Positions 26,893-35,200 are shown, numbered from the stretch's first letter. The stretch is DNA of 41,203 nt from Hyphomonas sp. BRH_c22 (GCF_000961795.1 NZ_LADU01000084.1:1-41203); one strand, 5' to 3'. Made by a program: numbers and translations. The notes: generated from the letters alone by a model not told the origin.

Positions 26893-28641
26893 TTAGCTGA
26901 GCTGCAGGTCCACCAACCTGCGATAGGCGCCGTTCTTGTCCATCAGGACCGCATGGGTGCCGTCCTCGACCGCGCGGCCATCTTCCATGACGATGATGCG
27001 GTCGGCGGCGCGCACGGTGGACAGGCGGTGGGCGATGATCAGCGTGGTGCGGCCAGTGGCGAATTTCGCGAGCGCGTCCTGCACCTTGGCCTCGCTTTCG
27101 GCGTCGAGGGCGGATGTGGCCTCGTCCAGCAGCAGGATCGGCGCGCCGCGCAGGATGGCGCGGGCAAGTGCAACGCGCTGGCGCTGGCCGCCTGACAGGT
27201 TGCGTCCCATTTCGCCCGCCGGGGCATCATAGGTGCCCGGCAGTGCACGGATGAATTCGTGAGCATTGGCCGCTTTTGCAGCTGCCTCGATTTCTTCATC
27301 GCTGGCACCAAGCCGGCCCAGCGCGATATTGGCGCGGATCGTGTCGTCGAATAGGGCCGCGTCCTGTGCGACGAGGCCCATGCTTGCGCGCAGGCTGGCC
27401 CCGCTGACATCACGCACATTCGTTCCGTCTACGGAGACTGTGCCGCCGGTAGGGTCGTAGAGCCGCAGGAGAAGGTTGAACACGGTGGACTTGCCAGCGC
27501 CGGACGGGCCGACCAGCGCAATCGTCTCACCCGGGGCAGCGGTGAAGGAGAGGCCCTTCAGGGCTTCCGTGCCATCGGGATAGGCAAAGCGCACATTGTC
27601 GAAGGCGATGGCGCCGGTGACTTTGGCCATGGGCCCGGCGCCGGGAGAGTCAGCGATCTCGGGTGCCGCGTCGGTGATCTCGAACACGCGGTCGGCCGCC
27701 GCGCCGCCTTCCTGCGCTACCGAGTTCAAGGTGCCGAGCGCGCGCAGTTCCGGCGCAGCGACGGCAATGGCGCCGATGATGCCGACGAAATTACCGAGCG
27801 ACGTATCGCCCTGCGCGATGCGCCAGGCGGTCAGCGCAAGGATGCCGACAAGCGCGAGCCCGCCGGTGATCTCGAGGATCGGATCGACGGCGGCGCGGTC
27901 TGTCAGCACCTTGAGGAAGAGGCGCGAGCGTTCGCGGAAACCCTTCGCCGCGCGGGCCTTCTGGTAGTCTTCGAGGCCATAGGCCTTGACCACGCGGGCC
28001 GACTGGAAGGCCTCTCCCAAGAGGGAGGTGACTTCGCCGATCTGCTGCTGCGACTGGCGCGAGCGTCTACGCACGCGGTTGCCGAGGGCGAGCACGGGCG
28101 CGAAGGCGATAGGGTAGATCACCAGCAGGACAAGGGTCAGCTTCCAGTCCATCACGAGCATGGTGATGAACACGCCGATGACCGTCAGCACGCCCTTGGT
28201 GAGGTTGTTGGCGATGCGCAGGCCGGCATCGCGCAGGGCATTCACGTCATTGATGAAGCGCGAAACGAAGCCGCCGGAGGCTTCCGCCGCGATGCGTGCA
28301 TAGTCGCCATCCGTCAGGGAACCGAACTGGTCCTGCTGGATATCGACGATCGCCCGCTGCACGCCGGTATTGTTGAAGATGGTCATGCCATAGAGGGCGA
28401 GCGAGCGGACAATGGCCGCGACGCCGATGATCGCGATCAGCCACCAGAGGCTGGTGGGAACGGTGGCCTTGTCAGGCCCGGCAAGCGCTTCGAGCCCCTC
28501 GACCACGAGTTTCAGGAGATAACCGTAGGAGGCCGCCGCAATCGAGGTCAGCGCGGCGCACAGCGTGCCTGCCGCGAACCACCGCCAGTGCGCGGCGAAC
28601 CGCTCCCTGCCAAGACGCGTCAGGGCGCCGGAACGGCGCAC
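26893..28641 (-). CDS. ABC exporter, fused membrane and ATPase domains (MsbA-like)
   Basis: A half-transporter with six helices (about 15-310) and a C-terminal nucleotide-binding domain. Walker A is GPSGAGKST near 377, the signature is LSGGQRQRVALARAI near 480, and Walker B is ILLLDEATSALDAES near 503. It should dimerise to export lipids or hydrophobic compounds. GTG 28641 is chosen, 13 bases after the upstream stop, giving 582 residues; a start at 28800 would add 53 residues read through the preceding gene. Its operon with pmbA and the phosphatase-DUF4170 gene resembles loci tied to lipopolysaccharide genes, so lipid A export is plausible but not proven. Confidence 0.85.
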   Translation of the reverse strand: MRRSGALTRLGRERFAAHWRWFAAGTLCAALTSIAAASYGYLLKLVVEGLEALAGPDKATVPTSLWWLIAIIGVAAIVRSLALYGMTIFNNTGVQRAIVDIQQDQFGSLTDGDYARIAAEASGGFVSRFINDVNALRDAGLRIANNLTKGVLTVIGVFITMLVMDWKLTLVLLVIYPIAFAPVLALGNRVRRRSRQSQQQIGEVTSLLGEAFQSARVVKAYGLEDYQKARAAKGFRERSRLFLKVLTDRAAVDPILEITGGLALVGILALTAWRIAQGDTSLGNFVGIIGAIAVAAPELRALGTLNSVAQEGGAAADRVFEITDAAPEIADSPGAGPMAKVTGAIAFDNVRFAYPDGTEALKGLSFTAAPGETIALVGPSGAGKSTVFNLLLRLYDPTGGTVSVDGTNVRDVSGASLRASMGLVAQDAALFDDTIRANIALGRLGASDEEIEAAAKAANAHEFIRALPGTYDAPAGEMGRNLSGGQRQRVALARAILRGAPILLLDEATSALDAESEAKVQDALAKFATGRTTLIIAHRLSTVRAADRIIVMEDGRAVEDGTHAVLMDKNGAYRRLVDLQLS

Positions 28642-28654
28642 CGGTTTGGCGCGG

Positions 28655-29779
28655 TCAGACGTTATGGTGTTCCCCCGTCTCCGGGTCGAGCAGCCGGTGG
28701 GCATGGAGGATGAAATAGCGCGTTTCGGCATGATCGACCGTACGGTGGGCAGCAGCCTTCCACGCGTCATAGGCTTCCTTGTAGCTGGCAAACGCGCCAA
28801 CGAAATCCATTTTCGAGAGGTCTTCGAATTCGACTTCCCGCACGTCTTTCAGTTCACCGCCGAACACGATGTGAAGCAGCTGTTTTCCGGCCTTTGGGGC
28901 ATCACCCATTTTGACTGGCTCCGTTTTGACTGTTGCTGCGGCCGGGGCCGCCTTGTCCTGTGGGTCAGGTATATCCACAAATCCTGACCGGCGCACTAAC
29001 AGAGGATGCAGGCGTTTTCCAGACGCGATGATGCTGCGCTGTGCAGGAATGGTGCGATTGAAGTGCAGCGGCTCGCCCCGGTGTGTCGTCGCCACGCCGC
29101 CCGCTTCATGGACCAGAATGGTCCCTGCCGCGAGGTCCCAGTCCGACTTATGGCTGAGCACGAGGGTCGCGTCCCACGCGCCCGAGGCGACAAAGGCCAT
29201 GCGCAGGAGGGTGGAATTGGGCCGGGGGCGCGGCACGGTGAGGGCGGGCCACGGCTCGGGCCAGCCCTTGTGATTGAGCATTTCCTCGGCCGCGATCAGG
29301 CGGCATCCGGCTTCCGTTCCGCATTCCGACACACGGATCAGGTTGCCGTTGAGATAAGCGCCGCCGCCGATACGCGCCTCGTAGAGCTGGCCGAGCGCCG
29401 GAGCGTATAGCACACCCGCAACCGCCTGGCCGGCCTCGACGATTGCCAGGCCGACACACCAGTTCGGGTCGCCGCGCATGAAGGCGCGCGTGCCGTCAAT
29501 CGGGTCGACAACCCAGCAGCGGTCCTTCTGGCGTGCGGCGGGATCATCCAGCGTCTCTTCCGACAGCCAGCCATATTCAGGCCGCGAAGCCGACAGGCGC
29601 AGATCGCAGAGCTGGTTGACGGCCATGTCGGCCTCGGTGACCGGGCTGCCGCCCGTCTTTTCCCAGGCGCGGGCCGACTGGCCTTCCAGAATGTAGGACA
29701 GCGCCAGCTGCCCAGCCTCTATGGCAAGGCTGCGCAGGGTCACCAGGTCTTCGACCAGCGTGCGTTCAGCTGCCGGCAA
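28655..29779 (-). CDS. Inositol monophosphatase-family (CysQ-like) phosphatase fused to DUF4170
   Basis: A 374-residue two-domain protein. Residues about 10-270 form a Mg-dependent phosphatase with SPVTEAD, the metal ligands in SEE (73-75) and DPIDGT (92-97), and a WDLAAGTILVHEAGG helix, like 3'(2'),5'-bisphosphate nucleotidases. A proline/alanine-rich linker (about 272-296) leads into a DUF4170 domain (about 297-374, with LLHIVFGGEL, EFEDLSKMDFVG, YFILHAHRLLDPETGE), normally a separate small protein. The start is TTG 29779, supported by GAGGA 8 bases upstream inside pmbA, which it overlaps by 14 bases. The fusion implies that the two proteins act together. Confidence 0.88.
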   Translation of the reverse strand: MPAAERTLVEDLVTLRSLAIEAGQLALSYILEGQSARAWEKTGGSPVTEADMAVNQLCDLRLSASRPEYGWLSEETLDDPAARQKDRCWVVDPIDGTRAFMRGDPNWCVGLAIVEAGQAVAGVLYAPALGQLYEARIGGGAYLNGNLIRVSECGTEAGCRLIAAEEMLNHKGWPEPWPALTVPRPRPNSTLLRMAFVASGAWDATLVLSHKSDWDLAAGTILVHEAGGVATTHRGEPLHFNRTIPAQRSIIASGKRLHPLLVRRSGFVDIPDPQDKAAPAAATVKTEPVKMGDAPKAGKQLLHIVFGGELKDVREVEFEDLSKMDFVGAFASYKEAYDAWKAAAHRTVDHAETRYFILHAHRLLDPETGEHHNV

Positions 29780-31112
29780 GGCTCATGTCCTCGACAAGGA
29801 TGCTGGGCGCATCGCGCGTGCCGCGGAATTCGAGGTCGGAGGCGGGGATCAGGCGCGCGAAGATGGCTGGCAGGTCACCTGCAATCGTCACTTCCGATAC
29901 GGGATAGGCAATCTCGCCATTTTCGAACCAGAACCCGGCGACGCCGACGGAATAGTCGCCCGTATTCGGATTGATCGACGGGCCGAACATGTCGGTGACG
30001 AGCAGGCCCTCTCCGGCCTGTGCCATCAGTTCGGCAGGCGTTTTCTCACCCGCCTGCAGATAGAGGTTCGACGTGGTGACGCCGGGCGGATCGCCAAATC
30101 CGAGGGCGGCAAAGCCATTGGGCTTAAGGCCCAGCTGGCGCGCAGACGCACCATTCAGAAGCCATTCGGTGAGACGGCCATCCTCGATCAGGTAGGTTTC
30201 CTTGACGGGCAGGCCTTCGCCATCATGGCAGCGCGAGCCCATGCCCATGGGCCGGAACGGATTGTCGATCACGTTGACGCCCTTCGCAAAGACCTGTGTG
30301 TCCATCCGGTCCTTCAGGAAGCTGACACCGCGCGCGATGGACGGGCCGGAAATCGCGCTCATCAGCGCGCCGATCAGGCCGCCGGACACGCGCCGGTCAT
30401 ACAGGACCGCCGCTTTCCGGGTTTCCAGCTTGCGGGCACCGAGACGCGCAATCGTGCGCTCGCCCGCCGTGCGGCCGATGGTTTCGGCGCTGGGGCGGTC
30501 AATCGTGCGGCGGACGGACCAGCTTTCATAATCGCGCTCCATGGCGCCGTCTTTTTCGGCAACCGAGGCGAGGCCGAGGCTGGTGCTCGTGCCGGTCTTG
30601 TAAGCGGAAAAGCCGTTAGACGCGGCGACCCAGCGCGAGGAACGGTTCCACGAGGCGCCGCAGCCGGCCACTGTCTTGATACCCTTCACGGCCAGGGCCG
30701 CAGCCTCGGCGGCCAGCGATTCCTGCTCCAGCGTCTCGGCCGAAATCTCCGGCTCGCCGGTCAGGTCCATGTCGAGCTGACCTGTGGCCAGTTCGCTGGC
30801 GTCCGGGAGGCCGCAATATTCGTCTTCCGGCACGGCGCGGGCCATGGCGGCGCAGCGCGTGGCGAGGGCGTGGAGGCCTTCGGTCGAGAGATCGGAGCCG
30901 GAGACATGCGCCTGGCGCTTGCCGAACAGGCAGCGCAGGGCCACGTTCGTGCTCTCTTCGCGCTCGATGCTTTCCATCCTGCCGTCGCGGACAGAGACGC
31001 TGACGCCCTCTGCCGCGCCGATACGGGCATCCGCAGCGTCGGCGCCTGCCTTCAGGCACTGGTCGATGAGACCGGCGAGCAATTCAGCCGGTGGAGTCTT
31101 GAATTCAGCCAT
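29766..31112 (-). CDS. pmbA: TldE/PmbA-family metallopeptidase subunit
   Basis: Inactive-site partner of TldD in the TldD/TldE protease complex. The 448-residue protein has the family pattern in DARIGAAEGVSVSVRDGRMESIEREES at the N-terminus and the C-terminal INPNTGDYSVGVAGFWFENGEIAYPVSEVTIAG block. It lacks the HExxxH zinc motif found in TldD, as expected. It is the first gene of an overlapping operon with the phosphatase-DUF4170 fusion. Its TldD partner lies about 18 kb away in the same window. Confidence 0.93.
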   Translation of the reverse strand: MAEFKTPPAELLAGLIDQCLKAGADAADARIGAAEGVSVSVRDGRMESIEREESTNVALRCLFGKRQAHVSGSDLSTEGLHALATRCAAMARAVPEDEYCGLPDASELATGQLDMDLTGEPEISAETLEQESLAAEAAALAVKGIKTVAGCGASWNRSSRWVAASNGFSAYKTGTSTSLGLASVAEKDGAMERDYESWSVRRTIDRPSAETIGRTAGERTIARLGARKLETRKAAVLYDRRVSGGLIGALMSAISGPSIARGVSFLKDRMDTQVFAKGVNVIDNPFRPMGMGSRCHDGEGLPVKETYLIEDGRLTEWLLNGASARQLGLKPNGFAALGFGDPPGVTTSNLYLQAGEKTPAELMAQAGEGLLVTDMFGPSINPNTGDYSVGVAGFWFENGEIAYPVSEVTIAGDLPAIFARLIPASDLEFRGTRDAPSILVEDMSLAGS

Positions 31113-31156
31113 ACCGGCTAAATGGACCGCCCCGCCGGGCCGTGCAACTGCTCAAA

Positions 31157-31543
31157 TCAGGCAAGCCCGTGATAAATCAGCATGCCTGCGATCCCGACAA
31201 GGGGGATCCATGTCAGCAGCATGCCGGCCGCGCGGGCCGGCAGGATCGTCCGCGACAGCCCGATGGCGTGCAGAATGCGGCCAAACGTGAACGTGGCGCC
31301 CAGAATGTGGATCCACAGCGCCGGGATGCCCATATAGGCCGCCGTCACAAGGCCGACCATCATGGCCGGGATATATTCGGACGCATTGCCATGCGTGCGG
31401 GTGCGCAGTTCCAGTTCGGCATTGCCGCCATGTCCGATCGAAATCTGGGCCGATCGGCGCACGAAGACGACACGCGACGACAGGTAGATCAGCAGCAATA
31501 TGTTGATGCCGATATAGACGGCAGCAGCTTCCAGGGGTGGCAT
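31157..31543 (-). CDS. MAPEG-family membrane protein
   Basis: A 128-residue protein with four predicted helices. It matches the bacterial MAPEG family (membrane-associated proteins in eicosanoid and glutathione metabolism), with R-x-x-GNASEYIP near the second helix (RTHGNASEYIPAMMV) and the LGATFTFGRILHAIGLS region. MAPEG proteins often conjugate glutathione to lipophilic electrophiles, and a glutathione synthesis gene (gshA) is present in this window, but the specific activity is unknown. A terminator lies just upstream on its coding strand, so it has its own promoter or relies on read-through. Confidence 0.88.
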   Translation of the reverse strand: MPPLEAAAVYIGINILLLIYLSSRVVFVRRSAQISIGHGGNAELELRTRTHGNASEYIPAMMVGLVTAAYMGIPALWIHILGATFTFGRILHAIGLSRTILPARAAGMLLTWIPLVGIAGMLIYHGLA

Positions 31544-31558
31544 GTTTCAGTCCTTCCA

Positions 31559-31591
31559 GAAAAAATGCCGCCGGTGATTCCCGGCGGCATT
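31559..31591 (-). terminator. Rho-independent terminator after the 91-residue membrane protein gene
   Basis: AATGCCGCCGG (31564-31574) and CCGGCGGCATT (31581-31591) form an 11-bp perfect stem with a 6-base loop. On the minus strand the stem is followed by a run of Ts (As at 31559-31565 on the plus strand). It terminates transcription of the gene at 31620-31895, before the MAPEG gene. Confidence 0.88.
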
Positions 31592-31619
31592 ACATGATTT
31601 CCTCGGTTTCATCGGCCGG

Positions 31620-31895
31620 TCAGTCGTCGCGGCGCGCGTCCGGCAGGCGGTCATTGATATCGTCGCGAATGTCCATCAGCGTAACGATCAGGCCGCAGAC
31701 AAGGCTGGCAGCAATCCAGCCGGCCGCGGTGAAGATGGCGAAGTCCGCCACCTGGGCCAGTCCGCCGGCCAGGCCGAGCATCTCGTTGCTGAATTCGCCC
31801 TTGTTGTAGAGGCCGAGCGCGATGCCCCCGACAATGATCGCAATATATGCCACGTAGACCATGATACGGAAACTGTTGATGATTAAGAACTTCAT
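31620..31895 (-). CDS. Small two-helix membrane protein of unknown function
   Basis: A 91-residue protein with two hydrophobic helices (about 10-30 and 50-72), a short connecting segment with LYNKGEFSNEMLGL, and a charged C-terminal tail (DIRDDINDRLPDARRDD). The ATG has a strong AGGAAGGGG ribosome-binding site. A terminator 29 bases after the stop makes it a defined single-gene unit. I do not recognise the family, and the sequence shows no enzymatic motif. Confidence 0.75.
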   Translation of the reverse strand: MKFLIINSFRIMVYVAYIAIIVGGIALGLYNKGEFSNEMLGLAGGLAQVADFAIFTAAGWIAASLVCGLIVTLMDIRDDINDRLPDARRDD

Positions 31896-31922
31896 GGGTG
31901 TCCCCTTCCTGTTTCGAAGCCG

Positions 31923-31951
31923 AATTTAGGCGGATAAAAGCGCGCCGTCAC
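31923..31951 (-). promoter_or_regulatory. Candidate promoter of the 91-residue membrane protein gene
   Basis: On the minus strand GTGACG (31951-31946) and TAAATT (31928-31923) are separated by 17 bases. Each matches the housekeeping consensus at four of six positions. Transcription from here would give a leader of about 20 bases containing the strong ribosome-binding site. Confidence 0.3.
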
Positions 31952-32021
31952 GCGATTACACGTATGAAACGAAACTCGCTTGCGGGCCGGTGCGAATTTG
32001 CACCAGTCCGGCCGCGTCCCC

Positions 32022-32330
32022 TTACTCCTTTGGCGGCGACAGTTTGCAGGTGAACATGTCGCTCACGACGCTGGCAAACTGCATCTGCTCTTCACCGGTC
32101 AGCGAGGTAACGAAGGCTTCGACATCGCGCTTTTCGCGCCCGATCGACTGGGCCGTGCGCTTGAACAGGTCAGGATCGAGCTTGGCCTCCATTGCATCGG
32201 CGATGCACGAACAGGTTTCGGCGCTTTCGCCATCGGCCGTGCAGGCGGCCACAAGGGCCTTGTGATCGCTGTTGCCGCTACAGGATCCAAGCGTGGTCAG
32301 CGCCGCGATTGAAAGGATTATGTGGCGCAT
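32022..32330 (-). CDS. Small lipoprotein of unknown function
   Basis: A 102-residue protein with a lipoprotein signal peptide: MRHIILSIAALTTLGSC, where the lipobox LGSC places the lipidated cysteine at 17. The mature part has three more cysteines (C30, C40, C42), with a T-C-S-C pair, suggesting one or more disulfides in the periplasm. A final FTCKL cysteine lies near the C-terminus. A GGAGATGCCGGA sequence precedes the start. No known family recognised. Confidence 0.78.
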   Translation of the reverse strand: MRHIILSIAALTTLGSCSGNSDHKALVAACTADGESAETCSCIADAMEAKLDPDLFKRTAQSIGREKRDVEAFVTSLTGEEQMQFASVVSDMFTCKLSPPKE

Positions 32331-32394
32331 TCCGGCATCTCCATGATCAGCTCAGGTGCCAAGGCAATCATGAATCTGGTGACAGGGAAAGCGC

Positions 32395-33108
32395 CTATTC
32401 CCGCCCGATAATCTTGTCGAACTGCACTTTGCTGCCGAACGATTCGAGAAATTCGGCCTTCACGGCGGCGCGGTCATAGTCTTCGGCGACCCAGTCGAGG
32501 AAGGGTTTCCAGTCCGTACGCGCCCGGCCCGCATTGAACCGCGCATAGGCGTCGAAAAACCAGTCCAGCATGCCGGTCTTGCCATGCTTGATGTGCAGGT
32601 ACTTGAACGAAAGCTGCTCTCGCGCCTCCTCGAACGGCACCTTTTCGTGCAGCAGCTTGTACAGGACAGCCATCAGGCCCGCCCGGTCAGCCCCCGACTT
32701 GCAGTGCATCAGCGCCGGATATGCAATTCGCTCGAACAGGTCGCGCGCAGCGAAGATGGCTTCCCGCGTGGGCGTGTCCCGGGAAAAGACCTGGAAATCG
32801 ACCAGTGCGATGCCCGCCGCCTCGCAGGCCTCCTTTTCCAGCAGGTAATAGCCCTTGGTACTGGTCCCGCGCAGGTTGATGATGGTGCGGATGCCCCGTT
32901 CCTTCGCGTGGGCCGCGATCTGGCGCGGCGAGGGCTGGTTCGCGCGCCACATGCCGGGCGCGATCTGGTGCAGATTGCTGAACCGGGCCCGCAGGAAGCC
33001 GTGGTCGCCCCATACAAGCTCCCGCCGCGCCCGTTTGCGCCCGGACCGCGTGGCGAGATCAGCCGCCACATGCGGGCGCTTTTTGGCTTTGGGGGTCAGT
33101 TTCACCAT
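32395..33108 (-). CDS. Dual-specificity/tyrosine phosphatase-like protein
   Basis: A 237-residue cytosolic phosphatase of the cysteine-dependent class. The P-loop is HCKSGADRAG (C136-x5-R142), and RGIRTIINLRG and the FSRDTPT loop (possible general acid D111) surround it. It starts with a lysine/arginine-rich segment (KLTPKAKKRP). ATG 33108 is preferred over an upstream in-frame start at 33183, which adds 25 cysteine-rich residues unlike the family. Similar proteins occur in Rhodobacterales and relatives; substrates are unknown. Confidence 0.8.
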   Translation of the reverse strand: MVKLTPKAKKRPHVAADLATRSGRKRARRELVWGDHGFLRARFSNLHQIAPGMWRANQPSPRQIAAHAKERGIRTIINLRGTSTKGYYLLEKEACEAAGIALVDFQVFSRDTPTREAIFAARDLFERIAYPALMHCKSGADRAGLMAVLYKLLHEKVPFEEAREQLSFKYLHIKHGKTGMLDWFFDAYARFNAGRARTDWKPFLDWVAEDYDRAAVKAEFLESFGSKVQFDKIIGRE

Positions 33109-33179
33109 GTCGCCACCGCGATTACAGGCGTGCTCCGGCCCCTGCAAGCAATCGCGGCAGGAAGTTTTTTCACCCGGCT

Positions 33180-33208
33180 GCATCCAAATGCCTGCCTCGC
33201 GGCATCTA
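33180..33208 (+). promoter_or_regulatory. Candidate ECF-type promoter of the DUF6249-sigma operon
   Basis: GCATCC (33180-33185) and CATCTA (33203-33208) are 17 bases apart, with GCATC repeated at both places. The spacing and the position about 50 bases upstream of the first gene suit an autoregulated ECF promoter. I cannot match the motif to a characterised ECF group with certainty. Confidence 0.35.
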
Positions 33209-33260
33209 CCCCTTGAAGCCGGGCAAAATGATCCGGTGAAACTGTAAGAAAGACATCATC

Positions 33261-33632
33261 ATGGAAGACGTCCTCGTCCCAATCGTCCTGTTTTCTGTCG
33301 TACCGGTCTGCATCTGGCTGGTCAGCTATTTCAACTATCGCAAGCGCCTGACGGCCCATGAAACCGTGCGCCACGCCATCGATGCCGGCCAGACCGTCTC
33401 GCCGGAACTGATCGAGAAAATGTCCCTGCTGGTCGATCCGGTCCGTGCCGACCTGCGCCGCGGCGTGCTGTTCATCGCATTCGGCGCCGCTTTTGGCGTG
33501 CTCGGCATGATGGTCAACTTTGAGGACGGCGATGCCCTGCTGCCCATGCTCGGCGTGGCCGCATTTCCGGTTTTCCTCGGACTGGCGTATCTTGGCCTCT
33601 GGGCATTCGGTCATGGCCGCAAACCGGCCTGA
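33261..33632 (+). CDS. DUF6249-family membrane protein
   Basis: A 123-residue protein with three predicted helices (about 5-23, 70-88 and 95-115), a basic segment after the first helix (NYRKRL) and an amphipathic stretch with ETVRHAIDAGQTVSPELIEKM that is characteristic of DUF6249. Function unknown. It is the first gene of a short operon with an ECF sigma factor 31 bases downstream, and proteins of this family often accompany such sigma factors, so a role in its signalling is likely. Confidence 0.8.
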   Translation: MEDVLVPIVLFSVVPVCIWLVSYFNYRKRLTAHETVRHAIDAGQTVSPELIEKMSLLVDPVRADLRRGVLFIAFGAAFGVLGMMVNFEDGDALLPMLGVAAFPVFLGLAYLGLWAFGHGRKPA

Positions 33633-33663
33633 TCTCTGGATCGTCGCTGCGGGAGGCACCGAC

Positions 33664-34188
33664 ATGCGCACCGACCCTGACCTGGCAGCCGATGCCGCTC
33701 GCGGCAGCGAGAGCGCCTTTGCCGAACTCGTGCGGCGCCACCAGGCCAGGGTGCGGGGCATGGCCCGGCGCCTGACGGGCACGGCCAGCGACGGGGACGA
33801 TATTGCCCAGGCGACCTTCCTCACCGCCTGGCAGAAAATCGGCACTTATGCGGGGGGCACGTTCGCGGCCTGGATCTGCACGATCTGCTACCGCGAATTC
33901 CTGCAGGTGCGCCGCCGCCAGAGAGTGGAGATCGAATTTGACGAGACAGCCGAGATCATTCCCTTCGACCGGTCCGCTGCGGACACGGGCGACAAGATGG
34001 ACCTGTCGCGCGCCCTCGCCAGGCTGCCCGAGGCCCAGCGCATCTGTGTCACCCTGTGTGTCGCCGCCAGCCTGAGCCACCGGGAGGCCGCCGAAGCGAC
34101 CGGATGGCCGCTCGGTACGATAAAATCCCATGTGACGCGCGGCGTGGCCGCCCTTCGCAAAGACCTTGCCGCCACCCAAGTGGCGTGA
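33664..34188 (+). CDS. ECF-subfamily RNA polymerase sigma factor
   Basis: A 174-residue alternative sigma factor with both expected domains. Sigma-2 spans about residues 12-78 (FAELVRRHQARVRGMARRL, DDIAQATFLTAWQKIG). Sigma-4 spans about 118-168 (LARLPEAQRICVTLC, then the helix-turn-helix SHREAAEATGWPLGTIKSHV). The ATG at 33664 has GGGAGG about 7 bases upstream, which decides against the longer in-frame start at 33520 inside the upstream gene. The gene downstream encodes a membrane protein that is the likely anti-sigma factor. Confidence 0.92.
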   Translation: MRTDPDLAADAARGSESAFAELVRRHQARVRGMARRLTGTASDGDDIAQATFLTAWQKIGTYAGGTFAAWICTICYREFLQVRRRQRVEIEFDETAEIIPFDRSAADTGDKMDLSRALARLPEAQRICVTLCVAASLSHREAAEATGWPLGTIKSHVTRGVAALRKDLAATQVA

Positions 34189-34201
34189 TGGAGTAGACAC
34201 C

Positions 34202-34549
34202 ATGCGAGACCAAGACACTTACGCCGACCTGACCGCCCTGTTCGCTGCTGAAGACCGCGAGCATGAGGCCCGGCCCTTCGTGGACAGGGTGATGGGCCGC
34301 ATCCGGGCGCAGGCCCGCCTGCGCAAGCTGCTGCTGGGTGCAACCGGTCTGGGCGGCGCGCTTCTGGCGGCATCCCAGTTGCCGAAACTGCTGGCCGATT
34401 CTGTCGGGCTTGATGCCTCGCTGACGACATCGATCCTTCAGGCGCAGGAAAACATCAGTGCGCTGGCCAGCGCCAATCCGCTCTGGCTGGGCATCGGTGC
34501 CATCGTCATGCTCAGCCTCGCCGCCGTCGCGGCAACCGAGCGGGCCTGA
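34202..34549 (+). CDS. Probable membrane anti-sigma factor or sigma-associated protein
   Basis: A 115-residue protein with a charged N-terminal cytoplasmic part (DLTALFAAEDREHEARPFVDRVM) and two hydrophobic segments (about 42-55 and 92-112). It begins 14 bases after the sigma factor, with GGAG upstream of ATG 34202. Small membrane proteins placed directly after ECF sigma factors are usually their anti-sigma factors; no zinc-binding HxxxCxxC motif is present, so it would be a non-ZAS type. The role is inference from position. Confidence 0.65.
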   Translation: MRDQDTYADLTALFAAEDREHEARPFVDRVMGRIRAQARLRKLLLGATGLGGALLAASQLPKLLADSVGLDASLTTSILQAQENISALASANPLWLGIGAIVMLSLAAVAATERA

Positions 34550-34573
34550 AACGGGGGCTCGCCTGCGGCCGAT

Positions 34574-34585
34574 CTGAGCGCTCAG
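34574..34585. repeat. Perfect 12-bp palindrome between convergent genes
   Basis: CTGAGCGCTCAG reads identically on both strands. It lies in the 55-base gap between the ECF-associated gene and maf. It is too short, and lacks T-runs, to be a classical terminator. Confidence 0.4.
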
Positions 34586-34604
34586 GATGAGCCGCTTTGG
34601 GAGA

Positions 34605-35195
34605 TCAGCTGGATGGGCTCGCCCGCCACCCCATGCCCTCAAGCAAAGACTTCGTTTCGTATAATGGCAGGCCGACAATCGCCGTATAGCTGCCATTGAT
34701 ATGCGTGATGAAACCGCCGGCCATGCCCTGGATGCCATAGCCGCCTGCCTTGCCCTGCCATTCGCCGCTGGCGACATAGGCGGCGATCTCTTCATCGGTG
34801 AGGCGTTTCATCCGCACCCTGGCGAGGACGGTGCGCGACTGCACGCGGCCATCCGGCGCCTTCACGGCAATCCCGGTGATGCACTGGTGCGACCGACCCG
34901 ACAGAAGGCGCAGGAAGGCCTCGGCTTCGGCTGCGTCCTCGGCCTTCTCCAGGTTGCGGGTGCCCAGCGCGACCACCGTGTCTGCCGCCAGAACGAAACC
35001 GTCAGCCTCGCACGCCGCCGCCTTCTCCCGGGCGAGGCGTTCGGCCAGTGCGCGCGGCGGCTCGTCCTTGCGGCGCGTTTCGTCGATGTCGGTGGGGGCG
35101 ATGCGGGCCGGGACGATGCCGATCTGCGCGAGCAGGTCCCGACGGCGGGGACTGGCGCTCGCAAGGATGAGCGGCGCGTGTCCGAAGCTCGCCAT
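34605..35195 (-). CDS. maf: Maf-family nucleoside triphosphate pyrophosphatase
   Basis: House-cleaning pyrophosphatase that hydrolyses non-canonical or surplus nucleoside triphosphates. The 196-residue protein starts with LILASASPRRRDLLAQIG (the Maf signature) and has LAADTVVALG with the catalytic aspartate, then EWQGKAGGYGIQGMAG near 143-158. It follows infA by 5 bases, the conserved order infA-maf of alphaproteobacteria. Confidence 0.95.
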   Translation of the reverse strand: MASFGHAPLILASASPRRRDLLAQIGIVPARIAPTDIDETRRKDEPPRALAERLAREKAAACEADGFVLAADTVVALGTRNLEKAEDAAEAEAFLRLLSGRSHQCITGIAVKAPDGRVQSRTVLARVRMKRLTDEEIAAYVASGEWQGKAGGYGIQGMAGGFITHINGSYTAIVGLPLYETKSLLEGMGWRASPSS

Positions 35196-35200
35196 GGATA

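Noticed and set aside
28642..28800. Upstream extension of the ABC exporter (53 extra codons)
   Set aside because: It lies entirely in another frame of the phosphatase-DUF4170 gene, and its sequence is basic and unlike exporter N-termini.
31985..32013. GGCCGGTGC...GCACC...CCGGCC hairpin after the lipoprotein gene
   Set aside because: The stem is interrupted and there is no T-run on the minus strand, so it was not called a terminator.
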